Origin: Acanthopleura granulata
Taxonomy: Eukaryota; Mollusca; Polyplacophora; Chitonida; Chitonidae
Length of the DNA: 64,000 nucleotides
Reading direction: 5' to 3'
Assembly: GCA_016165875.1 (NCBI GenBank)
Contig: JABBOT010000012.1
Span: forward strand, 10,626,136 to 10,690,135
Shown: one piece after another, positions 1 through 12,130 of the stretch
How positions within the stretch are numbered: the stretch's first letter is position 1
Layout: each line of letters opens with the position of its first letter
Notes under the pieces: model-generated
Seen by the model: only the letters and a program-made list of their open reading frames with translations
What the model was told of the DNA's origin: nothing
Database searches by the model: none
Position numbers and translations under genes: made by a program

Positions 1-225
1 CTCTGGGCACACACGTGCACATTATAAGCTGGTTTAGAGCTGTAGAGAATCTGTATGTCACATGTGGCAGAGTTCATCAGTTACTTGCCAAAGGCCAATG
101 GTTTACTCTGGGCACACACGTGCACATTATAAGCTGGTTTAGAGCTGTAGAGAATCTGTACGTCACATGTGGCAGAGTTCATCAGTTACTTGCCAACGGC
201 ACATAGTTTACTTTGGGTAGTCGCC
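1..225 (+). repeat. 105-bp tandem repeat, SINE-derived, cut by window edge
   Basis: Two near-identical units of 105 bp run from base 1 to about 210, then a decayed start of a third. Each unit contains an 'agttcatcagttacttgcca' stretch followed by 'tggtttactctgggcac', which resembles the body of the SINE copies seen elsewhere in this window ('gccagcaacctgcggatggt' type). The period is a multiple of three, so the open frame through it is a by-product and not a gene. The array probably extends to the left of the window. Confidence 0.8.
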
Positions 226-3200
226 CTTTTTCAGCCCCCATAAAACTGACAGGTGTAATATAAGAATAAAATCTTGTCAAAGATTCTTGGAGTATGCTCT
301 TAAAAGTTAGCCCCAGTCAAATAAAAACAAAGCAAATGCTGAACAATGAATTAATTTTCCTTATACCATTATGGTATATACCGATTGGATGGATTAAGCT
401 GCGAGAGTTTCAATAGGACTGTTAATAGGCTCCTATTCTGTAATAGCGCTCTCTGTTCCGGCTATAACGTTCGCTTTTTATACAGCAAGGTGGGCTTACA
501 AGGATTGCATTGTAATCTGCTTCATGGATGGCAGGATTTGAATAGATAGATTAGCACTAGTCCTATACTAGTGGGTTTTTGGAATTGGGAAGTATGTACA
601 GAGCATTTATGTTTAGGCCAATTAGTAAAGCATGCTGATGGACTCCCTGTAACGCTCACAATTACATAGGCCTATACATGCACACCCTATATAGTGCACG
701 CATGTAGTCATTTCCGACCCCGTTGTGCTTTCACGCCAATTATGAACACGGGTTAGATGAGGTCATACATACCCATATAAACTCGGCATGGATCACAGTA
801 TGTACACTGTCAACAAACGCTGAATCAAGTTGATATATTGGGTAACTGTAAACCTCCTTAATTAAAAAGGATGACTTCACTTGCTTTCGTTGCGTGCGTA
901 TAGGTCTATATACAAACACAAACCAATATATGTACATGTGATATGTGTGCAAATATGACCCTTCTATAGAGCATTTTGTCACACTCAATCAAAAATGTCA
1001 TTATGTAACGGCTTTTGTTAACTCTAAATTATTCCACCAATGCACCAAATCTATGCACAGTGGATCTAATGTCAGACCGAATCGTATTGATTACAGTCTG
1101 GAATAAGAACTGGTCTATGTGACATACTCACTTTCGCCACCTGGAGAATATCGTGTACAACACAGCAGATGGCATGGTTCACAGGAACGCCCTCAACGAC
1201 TCACAATGTGACTCAATGTCACAAGTCCACGTAGACGGGAGAATTCGTGGTCTGATTCCAAAATGTCTCTCATGCATGATTTGTCATTTTCTTACGTTTT
1301 CCCTCGGACCATTTATCGGCACTGTCGATTTACTAGCTGTCAAACACATGTGATTCACGGCAATTGGTTCAGGGCAGGAAGCGTACCCAACACGCGTTGC
1401 GCAGTCCTGTTGTCGAAGGCCTGTAAAGGTATTCTAATGTCGTAGTGTAAATGTGTCCACGACACCTTCGGCTGGAGAGAGCAGGTATAGATTGTTCACA
1501 ACTGTCCATTCGACCGTGTGATCCATTATAATGACTGGCGGATACCCAGACAGATTGTTACATTATGTATAACACATGTAAATATAATACAACATCAGTT
1601 ATACACTTTTAGAAAACTGACCAGTATATTTACACATTCTCATGAACACACTGAATACACATGTAAACCCAAATTATAATCGTATCACATGTGTTGATTT
1701 TAGGAACACAATTCAGCTTTACACCCAGAGAACTGAAGCAGTTACAGGTCAGCTTTGGCAAACTTTCCCTCGGAACACCGGACAAACAAGGCTTTCAAGG
1801 GAACGGACTCCCCAGTCGAGATTCAAAGGCCAGCCGGAAGTCCCGCATATAGACCGACAGAGAAAACACAGTCACTCTCCACTATACGGCTAAAGGCGTG
1901 TTACAATCAAAACGCGTGGGTTATACTGGGACTGTTGCTTCCTCACAGGGTCATAAAATGTCATTCGCTATTTATCAATAAAAAGCACTGTCAGCCGACG
2001 CCGTTGGAAATATAAGGTCAAATATTCATACTTCAATTACATGTTACAATTAACTATGACATTTTTAGAACTGTCATTGTAAACTGGTATCGACCGAGAA
2101 GATACATACATGCACATATACATGTATCATTGTAGTTAAAGGGTACGGATAAAATGGAACCTTTTATGTTCCGAGACAGAACTGGTTGTGGAGGATGGGT
2201 CCAGCCGTCGCACGCGGTGCCGACATTGATATGGACAAAGGCTGAAGTGTTGACCCAATTCAGGGCAGATGTCATTTTAGGTCATCATCAATGGGTCAAG
2301 AGGGGAAAATGCTAAGACTATCGGTTTAACAGTAGGTTTAAATATACCACAATGTCATCTATAGTAACATGCAACTTCCACACAAATGTATATCTTGACA
2401 TGAGTCTATGAAAAAGAAATAATACTGATTGCGGATAGAATGACCGCCAGCCATATGTACAACGACGTGTGTAGTATCTGCAACAGCTCATGATGGGTTG
2501 CTGAACAGGAGGTTTACGTGAAACGACCCTATGATGTGACAAATAAAACACTGCCAGTGGGATAAATGAGCTACAAGTCTAAAGAAAAAGGAATAAATGG
2601 ACAAAGTATATCAACAGGCAGGAGAAAAGTCGTTTTCGTTAACTTCGTTTCAAAATCTGGCTTTCAAAAAATATTTAAATTACGCCTGCAAACAAAACTT
2701 AACCAGTAATACACTACATTTGTAAGATATAGGCCCTACAACATGCATTTGATTCTTATTTAACATACCACACTCCGAAAAACAGTTAAAACGTTTACTT
2801 TTCAAGCGTCTATTAATAGCTATGGTAACGCCATAACGCCGGGAATAGCAACAACAACAACATACCCAGATAACTCGTCAATATTCTCCAGCATCGGAAG
2901 AAATGACGGAACCTGCACGCGCATCGACAAGGTAACTTTCTCGTTGGCAACCACGCGCCAAACCGGCAATCCACAAAGTTCACAGGGTCTACACCTTCGC
3001 TACGACGGTGTCGGCTGTAGTCGGTGGTGCGTGACGTGTCATCGCACAACCCATTTAAACCATTTATTCAAAATGTCTAATCGCTCCGTTCTCAGATTTG
3101 GATACACGTAATTGCTTTCGTCGTGTTTCTGAGGAAATATTTTAAGAAAGGGTTAAATGACGGTGAACAAAAAAATAACCCCAAACACATAGAGACTCCA

Positions 3201-5057
3201 TCTTGTAACACTGCCTGAAAGGATACAGGTCAAGTTGTTCCCGATCCTCTGTAGGTTATCCTGCTCCTCGTCATGAAATAGCCCTATATAACAAATAACC
3301 TTCATTTTATTACTATGTATACTAATTTGTGCGGTCCCTGTTGAAAATAACTGAAATAAGTTCTTAGGCCTAAATGGCACGTCTCTACTTCGAATATAGC
3401 AGGCCGATTGATTTCAGAGCTAAGGGAAGTATACAAGTATATAAAGCAAAAGTTCGGTGACGTTAATATTGCCAAAGTTGTATACCCGATACGCATTTGT
3501 TTCTTGACTTTGCACGTCCTTGCATCCTCAGCAATACATCCGGTTATTTAGCGTTAAGTTCATCAACTGAATGATTGTGGACGGACAAAAATATACATTC
3601 CGTCCTTTTATAGTCAGATATGTATGCAATCTCGCCATACCACTAGCTGCATTAGGTTTAGTGCAGTGCATGTTTTAGCATGATGAAATCTAAGCGTTAT
3701 TGTTGATTCTCACATTACACCTGTCAAACACAAAAGGGCGCTCCAAGACGATAATCGCCATGCAGATCTTGAACCCCTTAAGTCAAATAAACGAATAATT
3801 ATGGCATAACGCTACGTCCTCAATATTTCAGGCCTATCGCGGCGATTTACAACAAATGCACTTGTAGCGCAAGAGTAAATTAATTATATTAATATCTATA
3901 ACATGCTCACAATGATGACGTATGATGTAACATAGCTATTATAAATTACCATGCAGTCAACCAAAGGTAGTGATTTTTTCCCAAGTAAATTAAAGCGAGG
4001 TAAATTAACAGTGATACCTGTCCAATTCATTATTTACGACTTAATAATATTCGTGCGCTGCGCTCTGCATTCGAATCACATTTCATATTATATGTAGTTC
4101 AATGAGAAATAACGAGTATACGAAATATGATAACCTTTCGCTGCAATGCCTTGAAAAGGCATATGCAGGACATCGTGCGTGTAAAACAACACCAAACTTG
4201 TGTATACATGGTAGAAGAAAATAAATGGATGCAGGGCGAGTGTGCCGAAGAGCCAGTGTGCATGGGTTTGGTATTGCATATAATCCAAGCTTAGGTCGTA
4301 AACATATACACGCATATGCCATGGATTCATGGTCTGATCTGCTACAAGATGATTTCATGACTGAGTCATCGATTGATTGATTGATTGATTGATTGATTTA
4401 CTTAACTGATTGATGGCTTATTCTACCTAGGGTGGGTAGGGTTGTTTACTTAATAATGGACAATCAATGAATGAGCAATATATTTAGATTCATACGTCTT
4501 TCTCCATTTAGAATGGATAAAGAAAGACCATGTAAACCTTTATAAATGGATAAATAAGACACAGGGCTCAATCAAAATATATTGATAACAGTTACTGGTG
4601 TTCTTGGTAGTATAGAGTTGCAACCTTTAAGAGATATGCAACTTGCTTGTATGTGGTTCCCGCCACCCATCCCAATCTATTATTTCTTATACTGAACCTG
4701 AATCATTTCTCATAATGTATTTTCCCGACAGCATTAAAAGCAATCATATCTCACGGAAACAATCGACCGAGTAGAATCAAGGAAATCTTTAAATATACAA
4801 AACTTACACACTGACACTTATAGTTTTCGACAGCAGTGACTTTACATTAGATACAACAGTTTGCTTCGCTATAGTTATATATTCGTTTATTTTGAGACTG
4901 ACGATAGAGATTCCTTATTTGTAAACAATCTGGAGGGAGGGTGAGGGGACTGATGCCTTACCCACTGACACAGCGCTATAACGAGCTGGATAACATTTGT
5001 GTTACCGACGCCTAGCGGTGTTTTACGTCCACGTGCCTTTATGCCTTCAACCAGTAA
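226..5057. other. Intergenic, no gene seen
   Basis: No reading frame here has a recognisable protein family or a consistent set of splice sites. The open frames are short (under 95 codons), overlap on both strands and have no shared codon bias. The one simple repeat is a (TGAT)n run near 4370. Nothing else stands out. Confidence 0.6.
4370..4399 (+). repeat. (TGAT)n microsatellite
   Basis: About seven consecutive TGAT/GATT units are seen directly in the sequence. Confidence 0.9.
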
Positions 5058-5315
5058 GGGCGATTTTCGTGGCTTTGAGTTTATAGCCCGCTAAGGCGCG
5101 TACAATTACCCCACAGCCTATCTCCAATGCGGTCGCTGTAAGTTCAAACCCAGCTCATGCGGGCATCCGTATGCACTCCAGTCGCAGGTCGGTAGGTCTA
5201 CCAGTTACCTGCAAATGTTGGTGGGTTTCCCCTGAACACTGAATGTTTTTCCCCACCATCGTATAGGTGAAATATTCTTGAGTACGCCATAAAACACCAA
5301 TACAGAAACAGACAG
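5058..5315 (+). mobile_element. tRNA-derived SINE, family A, near full length
   Basis: The copy has a B-box-like 'agttcaaaccc' near 5141-5151, then the family body 'accagttacctgcaaatgtt' and 'gtgggtttcccctgaacact', and ends in 'attcttgagtacgccataaa' followed by an A-rich tail. It aligns by eye with the copy at 35983-36243. That copy keeps a clear A box. Here the A box is decayed. Confidence 0.8.
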
Positions 5316-5567
5316 AAATGGAAAACAAAGACATATAGGAATCCTAACAGACATAAGGATTCTAACTACTGACCAGAATAGAGGTTCCGGTCAACAATCG
5401 CAAGAGCTATTTCGAAAACAACTTTCAAAACAAACCACCAAATAACTAAGAAACTAGGGAGGACCCAAGCAAAAGAAAAACAGTTAACAGTTTACAAACC
5501 AATGAATGGTCTAGCCGAAAACATTTGTCAGTATTCAATAGTTTACCATGTTAGTTTTTTTAAAAGA

Positions 5568-6127
5568 AAAGACAACAAAAAATATAACCAAAGTTATTTC
5601 AGAAGAGGGGTCCATGCAGACCTAAATGGGTATAGGCATTTTTATGACGTACTTGGTAACTGTATAAATGACCCTTTAATCTGGAATTCGTACGACGATA
5701 TGGGATGCGCCATTTTGGAGAAACTGGAAACACGATGTCGTGCCATCCGTCCCTTCGCTCTCCAGTATTTGGGGTCAGACACTCTTTTGTTCGCGAAGTA
5801 CGTCAGGTTTATTATTACAATTAAAGGTAACACATTGTGACCTCCTAGTTGTGACCTTGGGGAATAACCTAGATGTTTTTCGCTACCAATTTCTCGTTGA
5901 AAATAGCTTTAAAGTATATCACAAGGAAAACAGCTGATTTAACACTATTTCTAGATGGCAAAATGGAGAACTAAGTACTACTGACGTCACAGCGGAAATA
6001 GCCGTCTTCTCGGGTGGTAGAAATATCTAGCCCTTCATTGGTTACAATTGTGAGCGTGGCGGCCCGTTCGATTTTCCCCATGTGGGGGTTTCTGCTTACT
6101 CTGAAGTGCGATATCTCGATTATCACA
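5568..6127 (+). repeat. Unnamed ~560-bp dispersed repeat, copy 1
   Basis: This stretch aligns by eye along its length, in inverted orientation, with 42778-43334. Shared blocks include 'ggcatttttatgacgt', 'taatctgga', 'acagctgatttaaca' and 'cgttcgattttccc', with small gaps between them. An open frame of 112 codons at 5502-5840 overlaps the repeat, but it is broken in the other copy and is not conserved in frame, so I do not call it a gene. I see no terminal inverted repeats, no poly-A tail and no transposase motif. It may be a non-autonomous element or an old segmental duplicate. Confidence 0.75.
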
Positions 6128-6904
6128 CATCACAAAAATTGATGTTCACAAAGTTTTTGAACTATTAATAGGATTCTTTACCGATACATAGATACGTTTC
6201 GTCTAAAGTTGTCTTTTCTTTTAAGCTGTGATTAATTTCAACTGGTCAAACATGGCGAGACCGAGACCAATATAGTGAGGTTAATTTTTTAGATAAAGGA
6301 TCAGTATTTGATCTTCTGAAAGTGTAAAACTTCACAAAATACTGGAAAACGAAAGCTTGACTTACCTAAAAATGTTCACAGAGTTGGGGTCCAGCTGTGA
6401 AGAAAGCCCTTCTTCCTCTTCCTGCATGTATATGTATAATGAGTATAGCGTTATCCCGGCTCTCTCTCTCTCATACATAATCAGGACAGGGCACAGAGCC
6501 ATGGTGTGTTCATTTATATTACAATCACTGCATTCAGAGAAGATAATTGGATAAACAACATACAAAATACTTGCGATAAAGAAACGCAATCGCCTTTTTT
6601 TTGTTAAGCTCTCTATTTCGGTCTTATTATGCCATCCTCAAGGCCAACATAGCGCCTTTTCTAGGGCCAGTCTTACATACGAAGCAGCCGTAGCATACAT
6701 AAAGAGTGCAAACTGTTGTGAAGAGATACATCATCCTGTACCATATATGCTAAAACAGCACTAAATGCACTTGGCGTATATCTTTGGTCTCTGGGGTTAA
6801 ACGTTATACATATAACATATAACTTACATAAACGTTATACATATAACATATAACATATATAATACGTAAAACAGTTCATACAAGGATATTTCCCTTACAT
6901 GATG
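6128..6904. other. Intergenic, short AT-rich duplication only
   Basis: No gene is supported. A 35-bp unit beginning 'aaacgttatacatataacat' is repeated between about 6799 and 6866. Confidence 0.55.
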
Positions 6905-7080
6905 GCGGTAATGTTAATGTGGAGGACACCGGATAGCGCAGACTTCAGTTCCTATCGATCCAAGTACCTGACAGACCCTCTGATCAAAGACTTCGCTGAC
7001 AAACCCTCAGAGGATGGATCCGAACCCGCGACCTCACAGATCGAGGGCAAAACAACTTTGACGGATGAAACAGCTTAGGT
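6905..7080 (-). mobile_element. Decayed tRNA-derived SINE, family C
   Basis: Read on the minus strand, the segment has a B-box-like 'gcgggttcggatcc' (around 7015-7030), followed by 'gtttgtcagcgaag' and 'tgtcaggtacttgga'. The same order of blocks occurs on the minus strand at 50530-50700 and, more decayed, near 10730-10830. The family assignment is inference from this shared order. Confidence 0.5.
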
Positions 7081-9570
7081 TCATAGCTTAATGAGAGAGT
7101 GAGAGCCCATCACCATAGCCTTGAGATTTTAGACATACGTGTCATACCTATTTGGATAGTGGAACACACACAGGTATTAGTATTTAATGTACATGGAATT
7201 AAAGAACGGAATCCATATATATAAGAGAACCGTGTTTTGATAATTAACAGATTTCAAAAGGAATGTTATAAAGAAGGAAGCATGGAAATTGAATTTCAAC
7301 CATCTATATAGCCTACACAGTTTAGAACCGTCTACTCAAGAATACCTACCCCTTCTGATATTTCAAACTGTACAGAGCGACTGAAATATAGAGAGAAGAT
7401 TGGCAAACTTCAAAATAAAACCGGAATTCATTTTCAGATGTAGAAAAAAAATCACATAGAGAAAGCAACCGGTGTGGTAAAGATTTAATACACAATGTGC
7501 TAAAATCTATACCACTGAAATAAAGCTACCATGGACAATAGAACACAAATACGCAAGCGTAAATGTAAATATACCCACTGACCAACTGACCGGCTGGCTG
7601 GAGGTGTCAGCAGTTGAAGGTGAAGGTCAAACAAAGGCCAAGCGGTTATGACAATTGTAAGAGACATGGAGACCCAGAAAATTCAGGAACTCGGCTTTAA
7701 TTACACATCGTTTCAACTAGGACACCGCAATATAAAGTTAAAAAAACCTGACACACTTGTCATATACAGTGTATGAGCTTATCGTACACATTTTTTCATG
7801 ATTTCGTGAAAGTAGCCCATAATAATTCTGAGCCTAAAATCAAGGTTTCCTTAACCTGCCATCGTAAAGTTTGACACCTTCAAAAATATTCTCTGCATTT
7901 CAGTTTTAAACAGCCAATTATTAAATGTCCATATTATCAGTTGATAATTTATTCCAGCGATAACTGAATTGCTAAATGTGGACTGATACTGAACCTTGTC
8001 TACATTTTAAATCTGAACTTAGTCATTTCACGAATTTTTAGCACTGGTCATGGTCCAAATTCATTTGATAATATTCCGGAGTTCCATATGCCTCGTTACA
8101 TTCCTTAGCGTGAGTTGCACGGATGTGTCTACTGCTAGATATATTCGTTAAGTCTTGTTGCACGGATGTCTTACCATCAAACAATATGATATAGTACACC
8201 ACAGTTAACACTTTAATAATTGATTTTTCAGCTATGCATTTATACATGCATATACACGATACCGATACATAAAAGCCGTACAGTAGAGCTTGGGTTAGAA
8301 CAGAGTGAATAAACACATGCTCTTACCGCTATAGATTTATAAGCTGTCTACCCTCAACACATATGAACCAGTACAAAACCACAGAGGGCCACGTTGCTCT
8401 TAGCATTATGTTATAGGAGTACAGTGTATATAAAGACTTGAAACAAAAGCCCACAAGTCTATTTCACAGTGTCAACCAATGTCCCGCCTGTATACACATG
8501 TACAGGTACTGTTATAGAGAGTAGTAACTCACCGAGCCTCATCCCTCCGCCTTATCCTGGACGTGAGAGAGGAGTAGAAACTAAACATCCTTGTACAACC
8601 ACTGTATTCCCCATTAAAGTCGTCGCAAAGGGTCTCCACTCTGGCCAGGCATCTCTCTTAAATCTCGAGGATTTGGTCCTCGGCGACCACCCGAGAGAAC
8701 CACTGACCTCGTTTCGATGAGTCAACAGTGTCCCTCTGGAACACCACGCGGCAACGAATGGCCTCCTTGAATGAAACCAGATGTTTCGCTTACTCAGTGA
8801 GTGGCTGACACTAAAACTTTTACTCGAATATGTATGTTGTACGTCTACACTTGACTCAAATATCCTTGTGTATACAATTTGGACACGACAAGCACTTTGC
8901 CTAATTTAAAAGCACACTGATTACAGTTTTCTTTCTCCATTATTTAGATGCATGAAGTTCAACCCTGTCAGCCGTGTAACGGGAAAGTGCGCTGTTTACA
9001 GTTATACAGTTGTAACGCGGGCTGTCCCTCGCTGTCCTCGGCAGCTGTGGGGTGAGGCCTGCGTCTTGACTCTTGGTTCGACAAAGTCACATCTCCCACG
9101 TCCGGCGTCATGAGGGTCTGTTGCTTCTACTGCCAGGCCATGCTATCAGTGAGGTTCGAGCGAGTCGGGCTGTGTTATCACGGATCCTTGAGCCGTGGCC
9201 AGCTGTGCATGCACAGGCCCTACCTTACTCCAGATCAGACTGAACCCGATATATCAAAGACAATGGTCCAGTTCGAAAGTTAAGTTTCCAGTTCAGCGCT
9301 TTGTAGCTATTTTTGTCAAAACTGTGACACCAATTCTGAAATGCGCGAGAAAAAATAATTGGTGCTGGCGTGCAGCTATGTAACCAGAACATATCACAAT
9401 GTGTGGTTTAATGATGACATTCGACACTTTTCATCTCTGCAGAGTTAATTAATGACTTCTGGCTATTCCATGTGAAAGTGTTCTACTTGTCGGCGATAAC
9501 TGCAGTTTTGCACACACGGAGATGCAAGCGGCAGTCTACACGCCATGTGTAAATAGGCCTATAAATATAA
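7081..9570. other. Intergenic, no gene seen
   Basis: No supported coding region. The part around 8950-9180 is more GC-rich and has several CpG dinucleotides, but I cannot tie a start codon and donor site there to a known protein. Confidence 0.5.
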
Positions 9571-10395
9571 GTAAAATGGACAATAGTTCTATTTTTAATG
9601 GGCAATTTAGATGCCAGATTGATTTAATGGACAAGAGTCCAAGCGTCAGTCGAAAAGCTGGATAGATATAATGAACAAAAGTTCAAGGGCAATGTAAATG
9701 TCAGGTATATGTATATGTGTCTATGTGTATGTATACTATGCTTGAGTTTTACGTCGTCCTCAACAGTTTAGATTTTCAGTTATATATGACGACGAGGAGC
9801 GCTTCCGAGACAGGAACTGCATGCCGAAGACACCAGACAAGACACCCCACCCAGTCTCATAATGCTAAAACCGGGTCGACCAGTCCTGTCTCCTTGCTCA
9901 AACGTCTTAATGCGAGGCAGCAACAATTAAGTACCATTTTTAAAGTCTTCGGTATGGGACTGATCCCTCGGATCTCCCGACCGCGAGTCGGACGCTCCAA
10001 ATCACTACGCCGCGGAGGCGGTTCAACGTCAGATATACATATAATTTACACGAGTTCCAGCGGCAATCTAAACCCCGCGCAAGTCGATGTATACTGGAAT
10101 CAAAGCATGTATACTGGAATTCAAGCGAAAATCTTAATGTGAAGCATATTTAGATGTATTGGACTAGAGTTCAAGCGACAGTCTGAAGGTCACACAGCTT
10201 TAATTGTCAACATTTCAGTTGTTAATCCATAGATCTCGTGCAGGCAGATATGATGGACAGGATTTGAAGCGGCAAATCTGGACACCAGATATACATAGTG
10301 GACAGGAGATCTAAACGGCAGATAGATATGGTATACGAGAGATCAAGTGGGAATCTAATCAGGTAGATGGACAGGAATTGCAAGGTTTTGCTTGA
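9571..10395 (+). repeat. Degenerate ~50-60 bp minisatellite split by a SINE
   Basis: Diverged units of the kind 'ggacaagagttcaagcggca' followed by 'atctaaatgccagatatat' recur at about 9580, 9630, 9670, 10050, 10090, 10160, 10255, 10300, 10340 and 10370. The field is interrupted at about 9735-10024 by a family B SINE. The open frame at 9717-10142 runs across the SINE and repeat and is not a gene. Confidence 0.65.
9735..10024 (-). mobile_element. tRNA-derived SINE, family B (copy 1)
   Basis: On the plus strand it begins 'cttgagttttacgtcgtcct' and ends 'ctacgccgcggaggcggttc'. On the minus strand the latter is a tRNA-like head with an A-box-like 'ggcgtagtg' and a B-box-like 'gggatcagtccc'. Internal blocks 'gccgaagacaccagacaaga' and 'taccatttttaaagtcttcg' match the copies at 11390-11690 and 49367-49651. 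Confidence 0.8.
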
Positions 10396-11389
10396 ATTAT
10401 TTATATTTAAAATGATGCAGTATTCTTATTTAGAGGCGTACTTGAATGACCTACATCCAGGTTTAGATTTGGGTCGACATGAAAATTAATTAAAATGTTA
10501 CTTGTGGATGCACGGCACGCGGACAGGTTCGGTCATACTACGAATTAGGTCCACGGCGTAAACATATATTTTATGATACAACGGTAACTGATATAATATA
10601 TAAACCTGCACTGAGTATGTACTTTTTGTTGTATATCGACCGTCGTCAAACGCGTCTATAGCTGAAGTGAAAATAGGATGAATGATATTTACTGTTTCGA
10701 CCAACATCGACTTAGTGATGACAACGGATCAGATTTCATTTTGTTGGCAGCCTTGTTTGGTACCTGAAAAGCCTGTTGATCTGTAGCCGCAGGCGAAACA
10801 GGGGGAGAGTTGGATTTGAAGACGCAACCCCAGTGATCATGTTGTAGGCATATGATAGCCCTAGCGAACCAGCTCTTCAACCAAGGGCGATCATCGTGTA
10901 CAATGTATAAGCATCATACATCATTTAAGGCCATCCTTGCTAACCGGGGTCTTCGGAAGAGCAGGGAATCTTTTCCCGGGAACGGACCCTGCATTGTTAG
11001 GTTACTAGCACTATCCACATGCATGTCTTCACATTACTTGAACTGCTGGATTTACGTCATGCCCCTTTTTGAAAAAAAAAATCCTAAATAAAGTAGCAGT
11101 CATTTTAATGGCAGGACAAACCCAAGCAAGTGGAGAAACACAGAATACTAGGCACTCCATGTCTACAACGAACGAACAACATGCATTGTTTTCAGTGGAG
11201 CATCCTTAGCACCTGGCCCGAGGATCACGAAGCTGTCTAACTTTAAATCAGACTTAGTCTTAACTTAACATAATTTACAGTTTAGTGAAGTTCTTTTTCT
11301 GTTAAAGCTCAAATCTAAGTTCAGCAATGTATGCCTCTATGGACAGGTTTTCCTTCGCACTTAACAGTTTTTTCTGTTGTATGAACACA
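10396..11389. other. Intergenic, possible SINE C remnant
   Basis: No gene is supported. The minus-strand reading of 10730-10830 has 'cttcaaatccaact' and 'cttttcaggtaccaa', which resembles a decayed SINE of family C. Confidence 0.45.
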
Positions 11390-11690
11390 AGGAGTCCTTG
11401 TGGAGATTGTAAACATACTGTGCCTTCTTTTGTAACTGAGTCCGTGTCCTGGCGCCATCATCAAACATCATGCCAAAGACACCAGATATGACATCTCACC
11501 TAGTCACATTATACTCACATCCAGCCAACCAGTCGTTTCTTCGCTCTAACCTCTCGCTGCTGAGCACCAAGTCAGCCACCAACAAGTACCATTTTTAAAA
11601 CCTTTGGCTTGATCCAACCTGGGATTGTTCCCTAATCTCCCGACCCCAAGGCAGACGCTCTAAACACTAGGCCACCGAGGAGGTAAGTTC
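11390..11690 (-). mobile_element. tRNA-derived SINE, family B (copy 2)
   Basis: It shares 'catgccaaagacaccagata', 'gtaccatttttaaaacctt' and 'aggccaccgaggaggt' with the other family B copies. The minus-strand head 'cggtggcctagtgtttagag' is a recognisable A box region, and 'gggaacaatccc' is a decayed B box. The 'ttttacgtcgt' end is poorly preserved. Confidence 0.8.
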
Positions 11691-12124
11691 AGGAGTAATA
11701 CCACAGGTTAAAACTGGGTTCAACTTTAATGGTCTACTACAGCTTTGTGATCCTGGGCCAACTAGCATGAACTTCTGGAGTCCTTTTCATGTTACGAGCA
11801 GGTAACCAACATCTCAACCAGCCCTGTAGGCATTACGTCATCAAGACGGGTACCTGATTGTGATGTTACGAGGGCTTCATGCAAGTGGGGCCTGGTCAAC
11901 TCTCTTCACGTCAAAACATTAAAATGAGAGAAGGAGGATCCAATTCCTGTAATATAGGATTCAAGAAAAGAACACAAGAACTGAAACAGGCATGTTGTTA
12001 ACAGCATGCCCTCAGTGGCCAAATGCATATGGTCATACCACTAGCTCTTATGTGGCACGAATACTTCATGAACCAAGGACAAGAAATGCTGAATACAGTA
12101 TGTACAGGTTTCATAATAAATGTC
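11691..12124. other. Intergenic spacer downstream of FBXO11
   Basis: No coding signal. It lies between a SINE and the proposed distal polyadenylation signal of FBXO11. Confidence 0.5.
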
Positions 12125-12130
12125 TTTATT
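12125..12130 (-). terminator. FBXO11: Candidate FBXO11 poly(A) signal AATAAA
   Basis: TTTATT on the plus strand is AATAAA on the minus strand. It is the first canonical hexamer I found downstream of the FBXO11 stop codon at 15802. If it is used, the 3' UTR is about 3.7 kb long. A non-canonical nearer site cannot be excluded. Confidence 0.35.

Noticed and set aside
9717..10142. 141-codon plus-strand open frame, the longest in the window
   Set aside because: It runs across an antisense tRNA-derived SINE and minisatellite units; the encoded order follows the SINE consensus and has no protein family.
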